Of a DNA stretch of 64,000 nucleotides, positions 54,194 to 63,685 are shown piece by piece. This DNA is from Galeopsis tetrahit (Eukaryota > Streptophyta > Magnoliopsida > Lamiales > Lamiaceae): assembly GCA_963675135.1 (NCBI GenBank), contig OY776124.1, forward strand, positions 16,800,066 to 16,864,065, read 5' to 3'. Numbering within the stretch: position 1 is the first letter of the stretch; the number at the start of each line of letters is the position of its first letter. The translations under genes and the position numbers were made by a program. The notes beneath the pieces are model-generated. The model did no database searches. It had not been told where the DNA came from and saw nothing but the letters and a program-made list of their open reading frames with translations.

Positions 54194-56596
54194 TTAAGTT
54201 TTAGGTACCCATTTTGTTTTGGGTCCTTGGGTGTTAGTACTGCCCTTGGGAACCCACATATACATTGGTCGTTTAAACAACCTTGAACATTTGAGTTGTT
54301 TCCCTCGGGCATCACAGAACCAAATCTTACAAGTCTGCACCTTGGACTGATCTGATTTGTTCTTGGTGTCAGCTAAGTAGTAGTCAAATGGTTTCCCTTT
54401 ATAGGAGTGTACATACATGATCTTTTGACTAGTTACATTTGGCCTGGGTGCATTAGCTGGTCGATGCACACGATTATATGGACCATACTCTTCTGTTCTC
54501 ACAATATCATAAGAGATAGGGGGTGCAAAGAGAACAGATTTGTTTGAAGAAGATTTCTTCTTCTTGGCTGGAGCAGCATACAGCTGAGACTGTCTCAGCC
54601 GAGATGGTCTAGGCTGTTTGCTGTTCCTCTGTACAGGCTTGGGGTTAGCTTGTCCTTTACCATTTTTGGTTTTGGGATAGTTAGCCTTAGCTGGTACAGA
54701 TGCCTTTTGGTTCATATTGAGTTCATTGTGTTTAGAACACTCACCCTGTTCATGTGTCTGAGTAGTGCACTTGTTAGGTGTACTACCCCCAGCTGGAGAG
54801 GATGTTGATGGATTAAGTTCATAGCCTAAACCCATCTTATTGCCATTTGATCTATAATATTCAGAGATACTTTCAATAGTAGTCGAAGCTTTATTGAATT
54901 CTGATATCTTTTGATCTAGGCATTCCTTCTCCTTTTCTAAGAGCTTATGTGTTTGGAAGAGATCATCGAACTTAGATTGAAGTATACGAAATTCTTTGGT
55001 TTCTAAGGCTTGAGTTTCTAACATCCCCTCATACAACTGAGTTGTTGTGGTATTTTCTTCCTTAAGAAGTTCCACTTCTTTGGTCAACCTTTCATTCATG
55101 GTGACTAACTCAGGGGTGTTATCAAACTTTACCTTTTTCAACCTAGCAATTTCTTTTCTTAAATCCTTATTCTCCTCTTCCACTTCTATAAAGGCTCTAG
55201 TGGCAATATCCAGATCACCTTTTACCTTTCTCAAAGATTGATAATAGGTGTCTTCTGATTCGCCTTCAGATGAGTTTATGTCATCTGTTTGTGAGAAAAT
55301 AGGTGAATGGAAAGTAGTAGTATAAAAGTTTACCTCATTTTCTCCTATGGCCATCATAGCTAGGTCGTCTGAATCATCTGAAAAGATTTGATCGTCTGGT
55401 GACGTAGGGAGTTCATCACTTTGGTATTCAGATTCTTCAGTCACCATTGCCTTTTTGTCTGAGGTTCTTCTTGGCCTTCTTTCTTTCTTGTCATCCAAAT
55501 CCAGCTCAGGACATTCATAGACATAGTGTCCTGGTTTGCCACAGTTGAAGCAAGATCCAGGTTTCTGATTTGAGTTGCCTCTCCTTGGAGGAGTGGCATC
55601 TCTTCTTCTAGATCCTCGGCTGTCAGATGACTCCACATCCTTTCTAGGATGTCTTTCTGGTGTTCTTTCTCTGGAACCTCTGGAGGGTGAACTTGCTCTT
55701 CTATCTTTGTAGTTTCTATAGAATTTTCTATATTTACTGTTGAGGGTGTTCATCCTTTCAAATCTCTTGATCATAAGTGCCATTTGCTCTTTCAGGTTCA
55801 TGTCTGATCCTTCACAGTCTTCTGTTTTCAGAGAGGTCTTGCCAGATGAGGTGCTTGCAGCTTTTGTATTGGCTGCCTTGAAGGCTACAGTCTTGGAGGT
55901 AGATGGAGTTGCAGTTGGCTCATCACTTCCTGAGTTCTCTTCTCTTTCAAGATCATATTCATGGGCTTTCAGGTTCTGAAATAGAGTTTGTGCAGACCAC
56001 TTCTTGATATCTTGAGTATCTTTGATGATGGTCTTCTTGAGTCTCCATTTCTTGGTTAGAGAATCTAAGATCTTTAGATTTTTCTCTCTATTTGTGTATT
56101 TCTTGCCCAGAGATTCTATCTCATTGATGATCTTGTTAAATCTGTTGTCTAACTGATCAATAGACTCTTCTGGTTGCATCTTGAAGTGTTCGAACTTCTT
56201 GACTGCTGTAGACAACTTGGATTCTTTGATCAGCTCAGTTCCTTCACAAAGAAGTGCCAATGCCTCCCACATCTCTCTGGCTGACTCACAATGGATTACC
56301 TTTGCAATGTACTCATTTGGAAGAGTTTGCATTATGTAATCTTGAGCAATGCTATCAAGACTTGATTGCTTCATCTCTTCTGGTGTGAGGTCCTTCATGG
56401 GCTTGGGAACCAGTTCTCCAACTGGGACTTCTGGATCACCATTTGCAGTGTTGACTGTCATGATGGTGATCGGGCCTTCGGTGATTACAGACCACATCTT
56501 GTAGTGGACTGATGTGAGATTCTTCCTCATCCTGATCTTCCAGTAATCATAATCCTCCACTGAAAACTTAGGCAACTTACGCATATTAGCACTCAT
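54194..56596 (-). CDS. Gag of element D, full length (800 residues)
   Basis: Starts MSANMRKLPKFSVEDYDYWKI at 56596, about 115 bp from the primer site. UBN2-type gag domain to about residue 220 (SLDSIAQDYIMQTLPNEYI, EHFKMQPEESIDQLDNRF). Zinc knuckle CFNCGKPGHYVYECPE near 350 is complete. Acidic linker, long coiled coil about 450-590, then a basic Pro/Lys/Arg C-terminus ending GPKTKWVPKT. Forms the particle and binds element RNA. The stop is TAA, with pol in the same frame, so pol needs readthrough, reinitiation or RNA processing. Confidence 0.95.
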   Translation of the reverse strand: MSANMRKLPKFSVEDYDYWKIRMRKNLTSVHYKMWSVITEGPITIMTVNTANGDPEVPVGELVPKPMKDLTPEEMKQSSLDSIAQDYIMQTLPNEYIAKVIHCESAREMWEALALLCEGTELIKESKLSTAVKKFEHFKMQPEESIDQLDNRFNKIINEIESLGKKYTNREKNLKILDSLTKKWRLKKTIIKDTQDIKKWSAQTLFQNLKAHEYDLEREENSGSDEPTATPSTSKTVAFKAANTKAASTSSGKTSLKTEDCEGSDMNLKEQMALMIKRFERMNTLNSKYRKFYRNYKDRRASSPSRGSRERTPERHPRKDVESSDSRGSRRRDATPPRRGNSNQKPGSCFNCGKPGHYVYECPELDLDDKKERRPRRTSDKKAMVTEESEYQSDELPTSPDDQIFSDDSDDLAMMAIGENEVNFYTTTFHSPIFSQTDDINSSEGESEDTYYQSLRKVKGDLDIATRAFIEVEEENKDLRKEIARLKKVKFDNTPELVTMNERLTKEVELLKEENTTTTQLYEGMLETQALETKEFRILQSKFDDLFQTHKLLEKEKECLDQKISEFNKASTTIESISEYYRSNGNKMGLGYELNPSTSSPAGGSTPNKCTTQTHEQGECSKHNELNMNQKASVPAKANYPKTKNGKGQANPKPVQRNSKQPRPSRLRQSQLYAAPAKKKKSSSNKSVLFAPPISYDIVRTEEYGPYNRVHRPANAPRPNVTSQKIMYVHSYKGKPFDYYLADTKNKSDQSKVQTCKIWFCDARGKQLKCSRLFKRPMYMWVPKGSTNTQGPKTKWVPKT

Positions 56597-56710
56597 GCTG
56601 TATGAGTTTTCGAAAACAAGTTTTTAAAAAAAAGATCTGTTCAAGAAGACTACAGAGAGACTCCCTCAAGTCTTCTGATAATCTAGAGACAGTAGTCCGT
56701 TAGAACCACT

Positions 56711-56722
56711 GCTCTGATACCA
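56711..56722 (-). other. Primer-binding site of element D (initiator Met tRNA)
   Basis: Minus-strand TGGTATCAGAGC followed by AGTGG, two bases from the LTR edge. Confidence 0.94.
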
Positions 56723-56724
56723 CT

Positions 56725-58163
56725 TGTTGGTCCCTGAACGAGTAGTGCATGGGATTAAAGTCTAGAGGGGAGGGGTGAATAGACTTTAAAACTTTTTCAA
56801 ACAGAGTTGGGAACCTCTTCTGATTGCTATGTCAACTGGACTGCAAGTCTGCTGGTCCAGATGACTATAGTGATCTGACTGAAGAGGTTATATGCGGAAA
56901 TATGGTGGCCCTGGTTTAGACTCGTTCTTGTAACTTGTTTTACTTTGTGAAACTACTCAACTGATGCTGGTTTGAAAGTTATGGCCTTGTTTTGAAGAGT
57001 GTTGAAATCACAGTATGCACTATATAATAATGAATGTAAAAGCAGAAATGTAAAGTGCAGAAAGTAAATAACACCGGATTTATAGTGGTTCGGATATACG
57101 ATCCTACGTCCACTCTCACGTCCTAACGTGATGTTTAATCCCTTTAATTTCCACAAATTACAAGGGTCTTGTCCTTTATAGTCCCAAGGTTAGGACTTTG
57201 AGATCTGAGCCGTCCTAACAGCTGCGGTCTCCACAAGTGATTGTAAGCACTTGCACTTTGGGGGGTTTCAAAAACTTAAACCTTTCGGTGAGGGTTTGGG
57301 GTTTTTGAGATGTATCCAACTAATGGTTCAAGCTTATAATTTGCTTAACCACTATGCCTAAAACAACTGATATACAATATGAATAAGTTTCAGGTTCTTA
57401 AGGGTTGGATAGGAAGCACTTAAGAGCTATGGATAATCTAATGGATTTCTGGCTCTTGGAGAATTCTTAGAACAATGTGGCTTTTTGCTTGATTGCTTGC
57501 TGTGCTTGTGAATTCTCTCTTGTTGCTTCTGTGTTTTGTGATTCCTCATCCTCTTGTATTTATAATGGAGATTGGGTGCAACTAGCCGTTGGAGTTGACT
57601 AGCCGTTTGAGCAATCTTCCCATAATAGCTTGATTCCTTGATTCCAGCCGCTTGATTGCTTCAATCCTGGGATCATGTCAATCTTCTAAATAAGGTAGGT
57701 CTTCGTTTGAATTGCAAGATGACTTGGGAATCAGCCGAGTCCTGGAAGAGCACATAGTCTTCTGATATGTACTTCTAGTCTTCTGACTACTCTTCTGGCC
57801 TTAGGTCTTCTGTCTTCTGATATCAGACGAGTACTACTCTTCTGATCTGGAAATTCTTTGTACTACTTTAGGCCATCTTCAATCTGGGACTCCATCAGAT
57901 AAGTAGGTATACAAGCACCTTAACATATCTGGTCTTCAAGGATCTTCTAGTCTTCATGTCTTCTACTCTTCTCATCTTGAGGATAGGCATGTAAGCCATG
58001 ACTGTGCTGATCAGCTGCTATCAATACAGTTGATCACACAAGACTAGTCTAAGCTGTTCTATACAAGTCAGCTGATCCTATTACATTTATAAACTCTAAG
58101 TGTTTTGGCCATCAAATCTATTCTAACATCAAGTGGGGCTTAGGGTGAATTTATATCCCAACA
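56725..58163 (-). repeat. 5' LTR of element D (1,439 bp)
   Basis: Same length as the 3' LTR. Differences seen by eye: CAAC for CAGC near 56959, GCACTT for GTACTT near 57416, GATATG for GATCTG near 57765, ACTACTTT for ACTGCTTT near 57862, and AAATCT for AAAACT near 58118. TATA box at 57557-57564 should start the genomic RNA. Confidence 0.95.
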
Positions 58164-58168
58164 CAAAC
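58164..58168. repeat. Target duplication CAAAC, right of element D
   Basis: Perfect partner of 43689-43693. Confidence 0.93.
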
Positions 58169-58775
58169 CAAGGGGTTGGATTGCACCCCCTGAGAATCCA
58201 TAAAGAGCAGTTTCCACCGGCCTGAGCTTTATGTTCAGCTCTATCTTTTTTAAGCACTCCAGAAACATGATGTCAGCACAGCTTCCCGTATCTACAAAAA
58301 TCCTTGCCACGTCATACCCTGGGATGTCCGTGGTAATGACTAGAGCATCATTATGAGTTTCCCTGGGCTCCCCAGCATCTTCTGGTCCAAAGTGAATGTC
58401 AGGGACCACCATCATCTTTCCTATCTCTCGGTGTTCCACATTCCTCTCAATCTTCAACGACCTAACACCCTTCTTCCTCTGTCTGAAGGAATCTCCATCA
58501 GTAGGGCCTCCCATAATCATGTGGATGGTTCCCCTCTTTTGGGGAGGAGGAGGTTGATCTTCTATATTCTTCCTCAGTTCCCTCTTATTTTCCTCTGGCT
58601 TCCCCTTGGGATCCTTTCTCTTTTGCCCTCGGGGGCCCTGCCTATCCCTGAAGGTGAATTCTTTAAGATGGCCCGCCTGGATCATCCTTTCTATCTCATC
58701 CTTTAAGTGCCAACACTGATTTGTATCGTGTCTGTAATCATTATGGAACCGGCAAAACTTATCGGATTTAGGGTT
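58164..58775 (-). pseudogene. Gag zinc-finger region and protease N-terminal part, gypsy F
   Basis: From about 58775 the frame reads KFCRFHNDYRHDTNQCWHLKDEIERMI, the Cys/His-type end of Tat gag. A basic linker, TIHMIMGGPTDGDS and ALVITTDIPGYDVARIFVDTGSCADIMFLE follow: the aspartic protease active site is DTGS. It ends at LYGFSGGAIQPLGL, where element D cuts it. The rest of the protease is at 43383-43693. This frame is offset from the gag frame upstream of about 58775. Confidence 0.87.
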
Positions 58776-59386
58776 CTAGGGGCCTCTATGTTAGGGTGAT
58801 CCCCTGCTACTTCCAAAACTTCCGCTGGTTCTATCTTTAAAGGGGTATACTTCTCGAACCTTTCCCTAGGACCCGAGCGCATTGTCTCCTCTTCCTTCAT
58901 GTTCCCGGACCTCCTCGAACCTCTACACCTCTCCGGACTAGGCCTTTTGGGTACTATTTCCTTCCTTCGTTCTCCGTTCCCTCCCATTGGTCTAGTTTCT
59001 GAGCGTTTGGCCTTCCGTACCTCTTCCAGGGTGAGGTATTTTTCAGCTCTCCTCAGTAATTCATCAAAGGTCTGTACTGGTTTCTTGGCCAGGGAGGTGA
59101 AAAGGTCTCCATCCTTCAACCCGTTGGTGAGGGCATTGATCTTAACTTCAGAGGAGGCAGTAGGTACCTCTAGGGCTGCCTGATTAAATCTTTTCAGGAA
59201 ATCTCGAAGGCTTTCGTTGTCTCCCTGTCTCTTGTTGAACAGGGTAAGGGTAGCTCTAGGCTGTTTCCTAGCACTAACAAATTGATGCAAGAACAGCTCG
59301 CTAAACTCCAACCAAGAATGGATGGTGTCGGGTCCCAATTGCGTAAACCACTGTTGTGCCGCTTTTGACAAAGTGGTTAGGAACAC
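58703..59386 (-). pseudogene. Gag central (retrotransposon gag) domain, gypsy F
   Basis: LSKAAQQWFTQLGPDTIHSWLEFSELFLHQFVSARKQ and SLRDFLKRFNQAALEV form the classic gag domain, followed by KINALTNGLKDGDLFTSLAKKP and FDELLRRAEKYLTLEE. It joins the upstream part by a shift near 59380 and the downstream part by another near 58775, so the original protein was one chain. Confidence 0.9.
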
Positions 59387-60192
59387 TCTGCATTTGACAC
59401 CTCTCCATAGCGATGCAACAGGGCGGCATTTTCGAACCTCACCAGATGTTCATATGGGTCCGCCATACCATCATATTCAAAGTTCAAAGATTTGAAATTA
59501 TAAGGTAATTCATCTTGCAAGATATTCGAAGTAAACTGATAACCAGTAGTATAAGGAGATTTACTTACATTATCAACCATTTGTTTCCTCATGTCCTTCA
59601 TTTCTCTCCCAAGGCCTTGTATTTGATCGCTGACTGCTCCGTGATAAGTGTCATCCATACTTTCTCCAATCTCCATGTCCAAAGTTCTTTCAGGGATTAC
59701 CTCCGTATTTCTCCTAGGGGTCCTGTTGGGGACACTCCTCTCAGCTTGAGAGGGTACTTTATCTTCTTGATCTCGGGGGCCCCCCTCATTCCTAGAAGGG
59801 GCCGGAGAGGAGTCGATCAGGTGCTCTGGATTTTTAGGTTTCGTATTCTCATTCCCTAGCGGAGCAGCGCCAGAGGTATGGACTCCTCGAGAAGCAATTA
59901 TCTTCTCTACAGCCTGGGCTATCATAGCGTTTAGCTGGTTTTGAGAAATAGTAAGGAGCTCAGGTTGGGTGTGGGAAGGGGGCGTATCCCTATTGATCCC
60001 ACTTCCAGAGGCTCCCGAAGTACCCGTCATATTTCCCTCAGGTGTAAGAGGGTTATCATCCGGTGCAGTGGTTGAGGGTTGTTTCCCTAGATTCCTGTTT
60101 AAGGGAAAACCCGGAGGAGGCGGAGGGAAAGGAGGCGGAGTGATATCTCCATTTTCCTTAGTCTGCTTCACCAGGTCCTGTTCTCCGCCCAT
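59377..60192 (-). pseudogene. Gag N-terminal part, gypsy F
   Basis: The first ATG (60190-60192) gives MGGEQDLVKQTKENGDITPP, 38 bp from the primer site; the open frame extends upstream to 60237 but lacks an ATG. A Pro-rich segment, LTISQNQLNAMIAQAVEKII and a charged region follow. The end, YKFKSLNFEYDGMADPYEHL-like NFKSLNFEYDGMADPYEHLV, starts the gag domain before a frameshift near 59380. Confidence 0.82.
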
Positions 60193-60230
60193 TTCGTATG
60201 GAACTTTCTCACTTCTTAGCTCGAAACGTT

Positions 60231-60246
60231 CCCACACACGGCGCCA
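60231..60246 (-). other. Primer-binding site of gypsy F
   Basis: Minus-strand TGGCGCCGTGTGTGGG, two bases from the LTR edge. TGGCGCCGT-type sites are common in plant gypsy elements and are often assigned to tRNA-Asp; the tRNA was not checked here. Confidence 0.7.
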
Positions 60247-60248
60247 GT

Positions 60249-60951
60249 TGTTGCGTCAGAAAATGACGATTAGGGATACCAAATCTCCCTATCTGGATTA
60301 CGGCTGTTGTGGGCTTAGATTGTCACCTTCCTTGCAAACTTATCCACGAATAATCCTCCTTCAAGCTCCTTAGAGACCTGCAAAGACACGCCGGAGGGGA
60401 TTTCGGCGCGCAATCTCCGACGCTCAAGTCGGAATCGTTCTCGGAAGAATCAAAGAGAAATTTCCCTGTAATTCAAGGGAAATTCTCGTAAATATCGTGG
60501 AGTTTTCTGTATTTTCAGTGTATTTCTAAGGAATATCGTGTAAAGTGTGTTCTTAATGTAAAAATGTAGTCAACAAAGTAAAACCAACCTGCTTATATAC
60601 CTTTCCTCATTTCGTGGGAGAGAGAGAGACTCCCTCTCCCTCGTCTTTCTCAACCGCCCCTTAAGACTCGGTCTTTTGGTGGACTCGTTCTTCTCCCTCC
60701 AATTGACTTCCTTTCGAGCCTCATATATCAAGACTGGATCCCATGGACTTCCCTCCTGGGCTGGGAACATCTGGCCCAAGAATAATCGAGCCCTAGATAT
60801 GGGCCAAAGGCCCAATTATACCTATTTCCCTCTTTGGGCTTAGGGGTGTATTAATCCTCTCCATCGAACTATTACTCTTACTAAGACGGATTTAATTCAT
60901 CTTATATCCACGTGTTGTCATCTCCAAGGACGACATATTTTGGCCGCATCA
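60249..60951 (-). repeat. 5' LTR of gypsy F (703 bp)
   Basis: Plus-strand TGTTGCGTCAG...GGCCGCATCA. About 36 substitutions and no length change against 37186-37888, mostly transitions. TATA box TATATAAG (minus) at 60592-60599. Confidence 0.93.
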
Positions 60952-60956
60952 AATAG
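60952..60956. repeat. Target duplication AATAG, right of gypsy F
   Basis: Perfect partner of 37181-37185. Confidence 0.9.
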
Positions 60957-61988
60957 AGTATTGTTATTTAAAATAAACTGAAAAAAATAAACAGTGTAAA
61001 AATACAAACATTTTTATTTATTTTACCTATAAGATATTTTGCTTCATCTTGACGAAACAATTTAATTTTCTTAAAACTCTTGAAAGAATAAGGAGATTTT
61101 AACAACTCTATATCCGAACAACGTTGTATATCCGTATTATTCTGGAATAGAAGTTTGTAAAGTTATTGGTTGGCAATAATTTTCCCTTATTATTAAGTCC
61201 AACTGAAAAGTTTTGTATAATATAACTTGAGTCTTCTTGAATTTTTTTCTCAAATTTCTATATTAGAAATTTTTGAATAGTAACCTGAATTTTGTAGCCC
61301 TGTTAAAAATTAAATATTAATAAATAATTAATTTATATCATTTGTCAAAAATAGAATAAAATAAAATGAAGAGATTCTAATAAAAAATGTTATGAAAAAA
61401 ATACCTCCACATCCATGAGAATAAACTCATAAAAATTTATTAAATAGTCTATAATCATGCATATTTAATAGAATAGATTATGCAATTCCTTAAAAATAGC
61501 TATAAGTCTATAACAACCGTTCGCCAAATTATTTTGACATGTGTATAAATTATTTATACTTCATAATGGCTATAACCATTACTTTGTATTAATTTTTGTA
61601 TTATTTTTATAGTGATTAAAAAATAATCTATTTTAAAATTGATTTTATGAAACTTTGACTAATAAGTAGCAATAAATATGTTTTAACTAATTGAGTATTA
61701 AAAAATAAATTAAGATAATCAATTAAAAAATTATATATTTTAAAGTAAATTAAGATAATCAATTAACATTATATCTTTGTGTACAAATATTTGTTTGTAT
61801 TAAAACGAAAAAATAAATTAAGATAATCAATTCACATTATATCTTTGTGTACAAATATTTATCTTTTTTAAAACGCTTTAGATATAATATGAAGTAAAAA
61901 AATCATTTAATTATCAATATTCATTATAGAATAGTTTTTTTGGAATTAAATTATAGTTGAATTAAATATAATGAAAATTGTTTAACTT
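60957..61988. other. AT-rich flank of F, with a short tandem repeat near 61700-61860
   Basis: Before F inserted this joined 37180, so it may hold upstream parts of the Helitron/RPA gene. A minus-strand reading near 61125-61030 (DIQRCSDIELLKSPYSFKSF) could be an exon but is unproven. AAATTAAGATAATCAATT occurs three times (near 61706, 61745, 61813) with CATTATATCTTTGTGTACAA twice, a 60-70-bp imperfect repeat. Confidence 0.5.
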
Positions 61989-62725
61989 TGTTGTGCCACA
62001 ATTTGCACGAATGGATTAGATATCCTCCAGGTCAGATATCCAAATTCCCGAACTAATGTATGAATAATCCGGGTATAATGCCTTCTCCAAAATGATCCTC
62101 CGAGAACCTGCAAAAGACACGCCGGAGGGGAGTCCAGTGCGGACACTCCGACGCTCAAGTTAGTATGTGTGATTCGGTATATGATAAGGACTTAAGAGTC
62201 CTCTTTTTATCATTGAGGTTCTCAAAAGGAATCAGAATGCTTGTAATAGGCGTAATAAGGTTGAGTAATGTTAGAGATCGTAAACTGTAAATGTACCTAA
62301 GCTTGCCTATTTATAGAGGAATTCTACCTGAGGGGAAGTTAGGTTTTCCCCTTATCTCGGATCTGCCACCTTTTTCTCTCTTTGAATTAGTCCACCTGCC
62401 TTTGAACTTCCAATCCCTGAAAAGAAACAACCACTTCCTCCTCTAGATTTCAGCCGCTGAGTAGAGGAAGAATGAGTCTTCCTCTATCCAATCTTATCCC
62501 GTTTTATATGGAACCTCTCCTAAACTTTCGGCCAACTAATTCCCCTCAGGGCCAGGTCTTTCTGATATCTCTCCCCTGAGGTCCTTGGGTGGAGCTCCCT
62601 CCGGAGGGACACCCGGATGCGATTCTCTATTTTGAGGAGTCCTCTTTAAGTTCGTATCCTCTTATCAATCCTATCCTCTATACACGTGTCGACTTCTCAC
62701 GAGTTAACAATTTTAGGCCGCATCA
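61989..62725 (-). repeat. 3' LTR of another Tat-type gypsy element (E), 737 bp
   Basis: Plus-strand ends TGTTGTGCCAC and GGCCGCATCA. The central GACACGCCGGAGGGGAGTCC and ACTCCGACGCTCAAGT match the LTR of F, and a polypurine tract (minus AGAGGGGAGTAGA, 62726-62738) lies beside it as in F. TATA box TATAAATA (minus) at 62308-62315. Elsewhere the two LTRs differ strongly, so E is a related but distinct family. Its body would run rightwards. Confidence 0.8.
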
Positions 62726-62738
62726 TCTACTCCCCTCT

Positions 62739-63685
62739 ACTCTCATAAAGTGCTCATATCTTTGTGAGAGTAAGAAAGCTAGGAAGGCCTGGAATATGGT
62801 ACCTCTACGGAGAGGTGCATGTTACCTTCGCTCTGGTGCCCTTCTCTCTCTCTCTCCTTCTACTTTCTCGAGGAGAAGCCCTAAATCCAGCCCTCTACCT
62901 CTCTATATATAAATTTTCTTTTATGCTTCATGTTTGCCTCTCAAATCATAACTTCCTTTTTTCAAATTTTCCATTCTCAAACTCTAACAATCTGTTTCTA
63001 TGTTATGCAAATAAAACTCTTTATATTCCTTGGAATAAGGTTAAGGTATCAATATGGCGCCTACTCCCCCTAGCCTCGAAGCCTCTCATGGGTGGAGTTC
63101 TCATTTCTCTAGATCGTCAATCTTTCATAATCGTCATTCCTCTCAATCCTTATGAGCTCTAGCACTTTTCCCATGCGATATTTGCTTTAGAACCTTTTTA
63201 GAAATTTCGGTTGAATCATAATTTGTCTCGTAATGTAGTTCGTATCCTAAATCTCACAGACTTTCCGATGTTCAACACCTGATGCTCCATCATTCAACTT
63301 CATCAAGACTCGTTGAAGAATGTGGTTCATCTTTTGAACCTCATGATCTCTCAAGTGTTTCATTACTTGATATTTCAAAGAATTCAGCCATATCGTGGCT
63401 ACTCAGAAAGGTATGGTTCATTTCTTGAACCTCTCGAGCTCTCAAGTAAAAAATCTCAGCCACATCCTGACTTATCAAACAATGTGGTTCATACCTTGAA
63501 CCTCATTACTCTTAAGTGTTTCTCACTCTCAATTCAAGGTGTTGATCATATCAAGACCTTTCAGGTTCAAGTAATCCGCTTGGATTTAGAGTAGGGTGAG
63601 GAGCTCTCTAACTCTTCTCGGCCTCGTGGCCTCTGAGTGTTTCTCACTCTCAATTCAAGGTGTTGATCATATCAAGACCTTTCAG
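62739..63685. other. Internal 3' region of element E, with short direct repeats
   Basis: The stem-like TACTCTCATAAAGTG...GTGAGAGTAAG beside the LTR and CCTACTCCCCCTAGCC near 63060 are shared with F, but no antisense ORF like that of F is seen. GGTTCAT...TTGAACCTC phrases repeat near 63322, 63415 and 63486. A 49/50-bp segment (from AGTGTTTCTCACTCTC) occurs at 63515-63563 and 63636-63685. Frames here show no known motif. Confidence 0.55.

Larger units (their letters stand above)
43694..58163 (-). mobile_element. SIRE-like Ty1/copia element D, complete and young (14.5 kb)
   Basis: Has everything expected: 1,439-bp LTRs at both ends, a CAAAC duplication, Met-tRNA primer site, an 800-residue gag, a 1,094-residue pol, a long third ORF and a polypurine tract. 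The LTRs differ at about five positions by eye (0.35%). Gag and pol are uninterrupted and have all the catalytic motifs I looked for. The third ORF has one in-frame TGA. This is the best candidate in the window for a recently active autonomous element. Confidence 0.95.
37186..60951 (-). mobile_element. Ty3/gypsy element F, Tat-like, lacking RNase H and integrase; hosts element D
   Basis: Two 703-bp LTRs (TGTTGCG...GCATCA) and a perfect 5-bp duplication define it. On the minus strand: primer site, gag, protease (split by D), RT, then tandem repeats, an antisense ORF on the plus strand, polypurine tract and 3' LTR. RNase H and integrase, which should follow RT below 42312, are absent. Without D its length is about 9.3 kb. 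The LTRs differ at about 36 of 703 positions by eye (5.1%). Confidence 0.93.

Noticed and set aside
54188..54215. A 27-nt GT-AG intron removing the gag stop in D
   Set aside because: Far below the size of plant introns; only a more distant donor would be credible.
62764..63162. Plus-strand frames beside the LTR of E as the E antisense ORF
   Set aside because: No gypsy-type domain motifs; sequence is simple pyrimidine-rich and unlike the ORFs of A and F.
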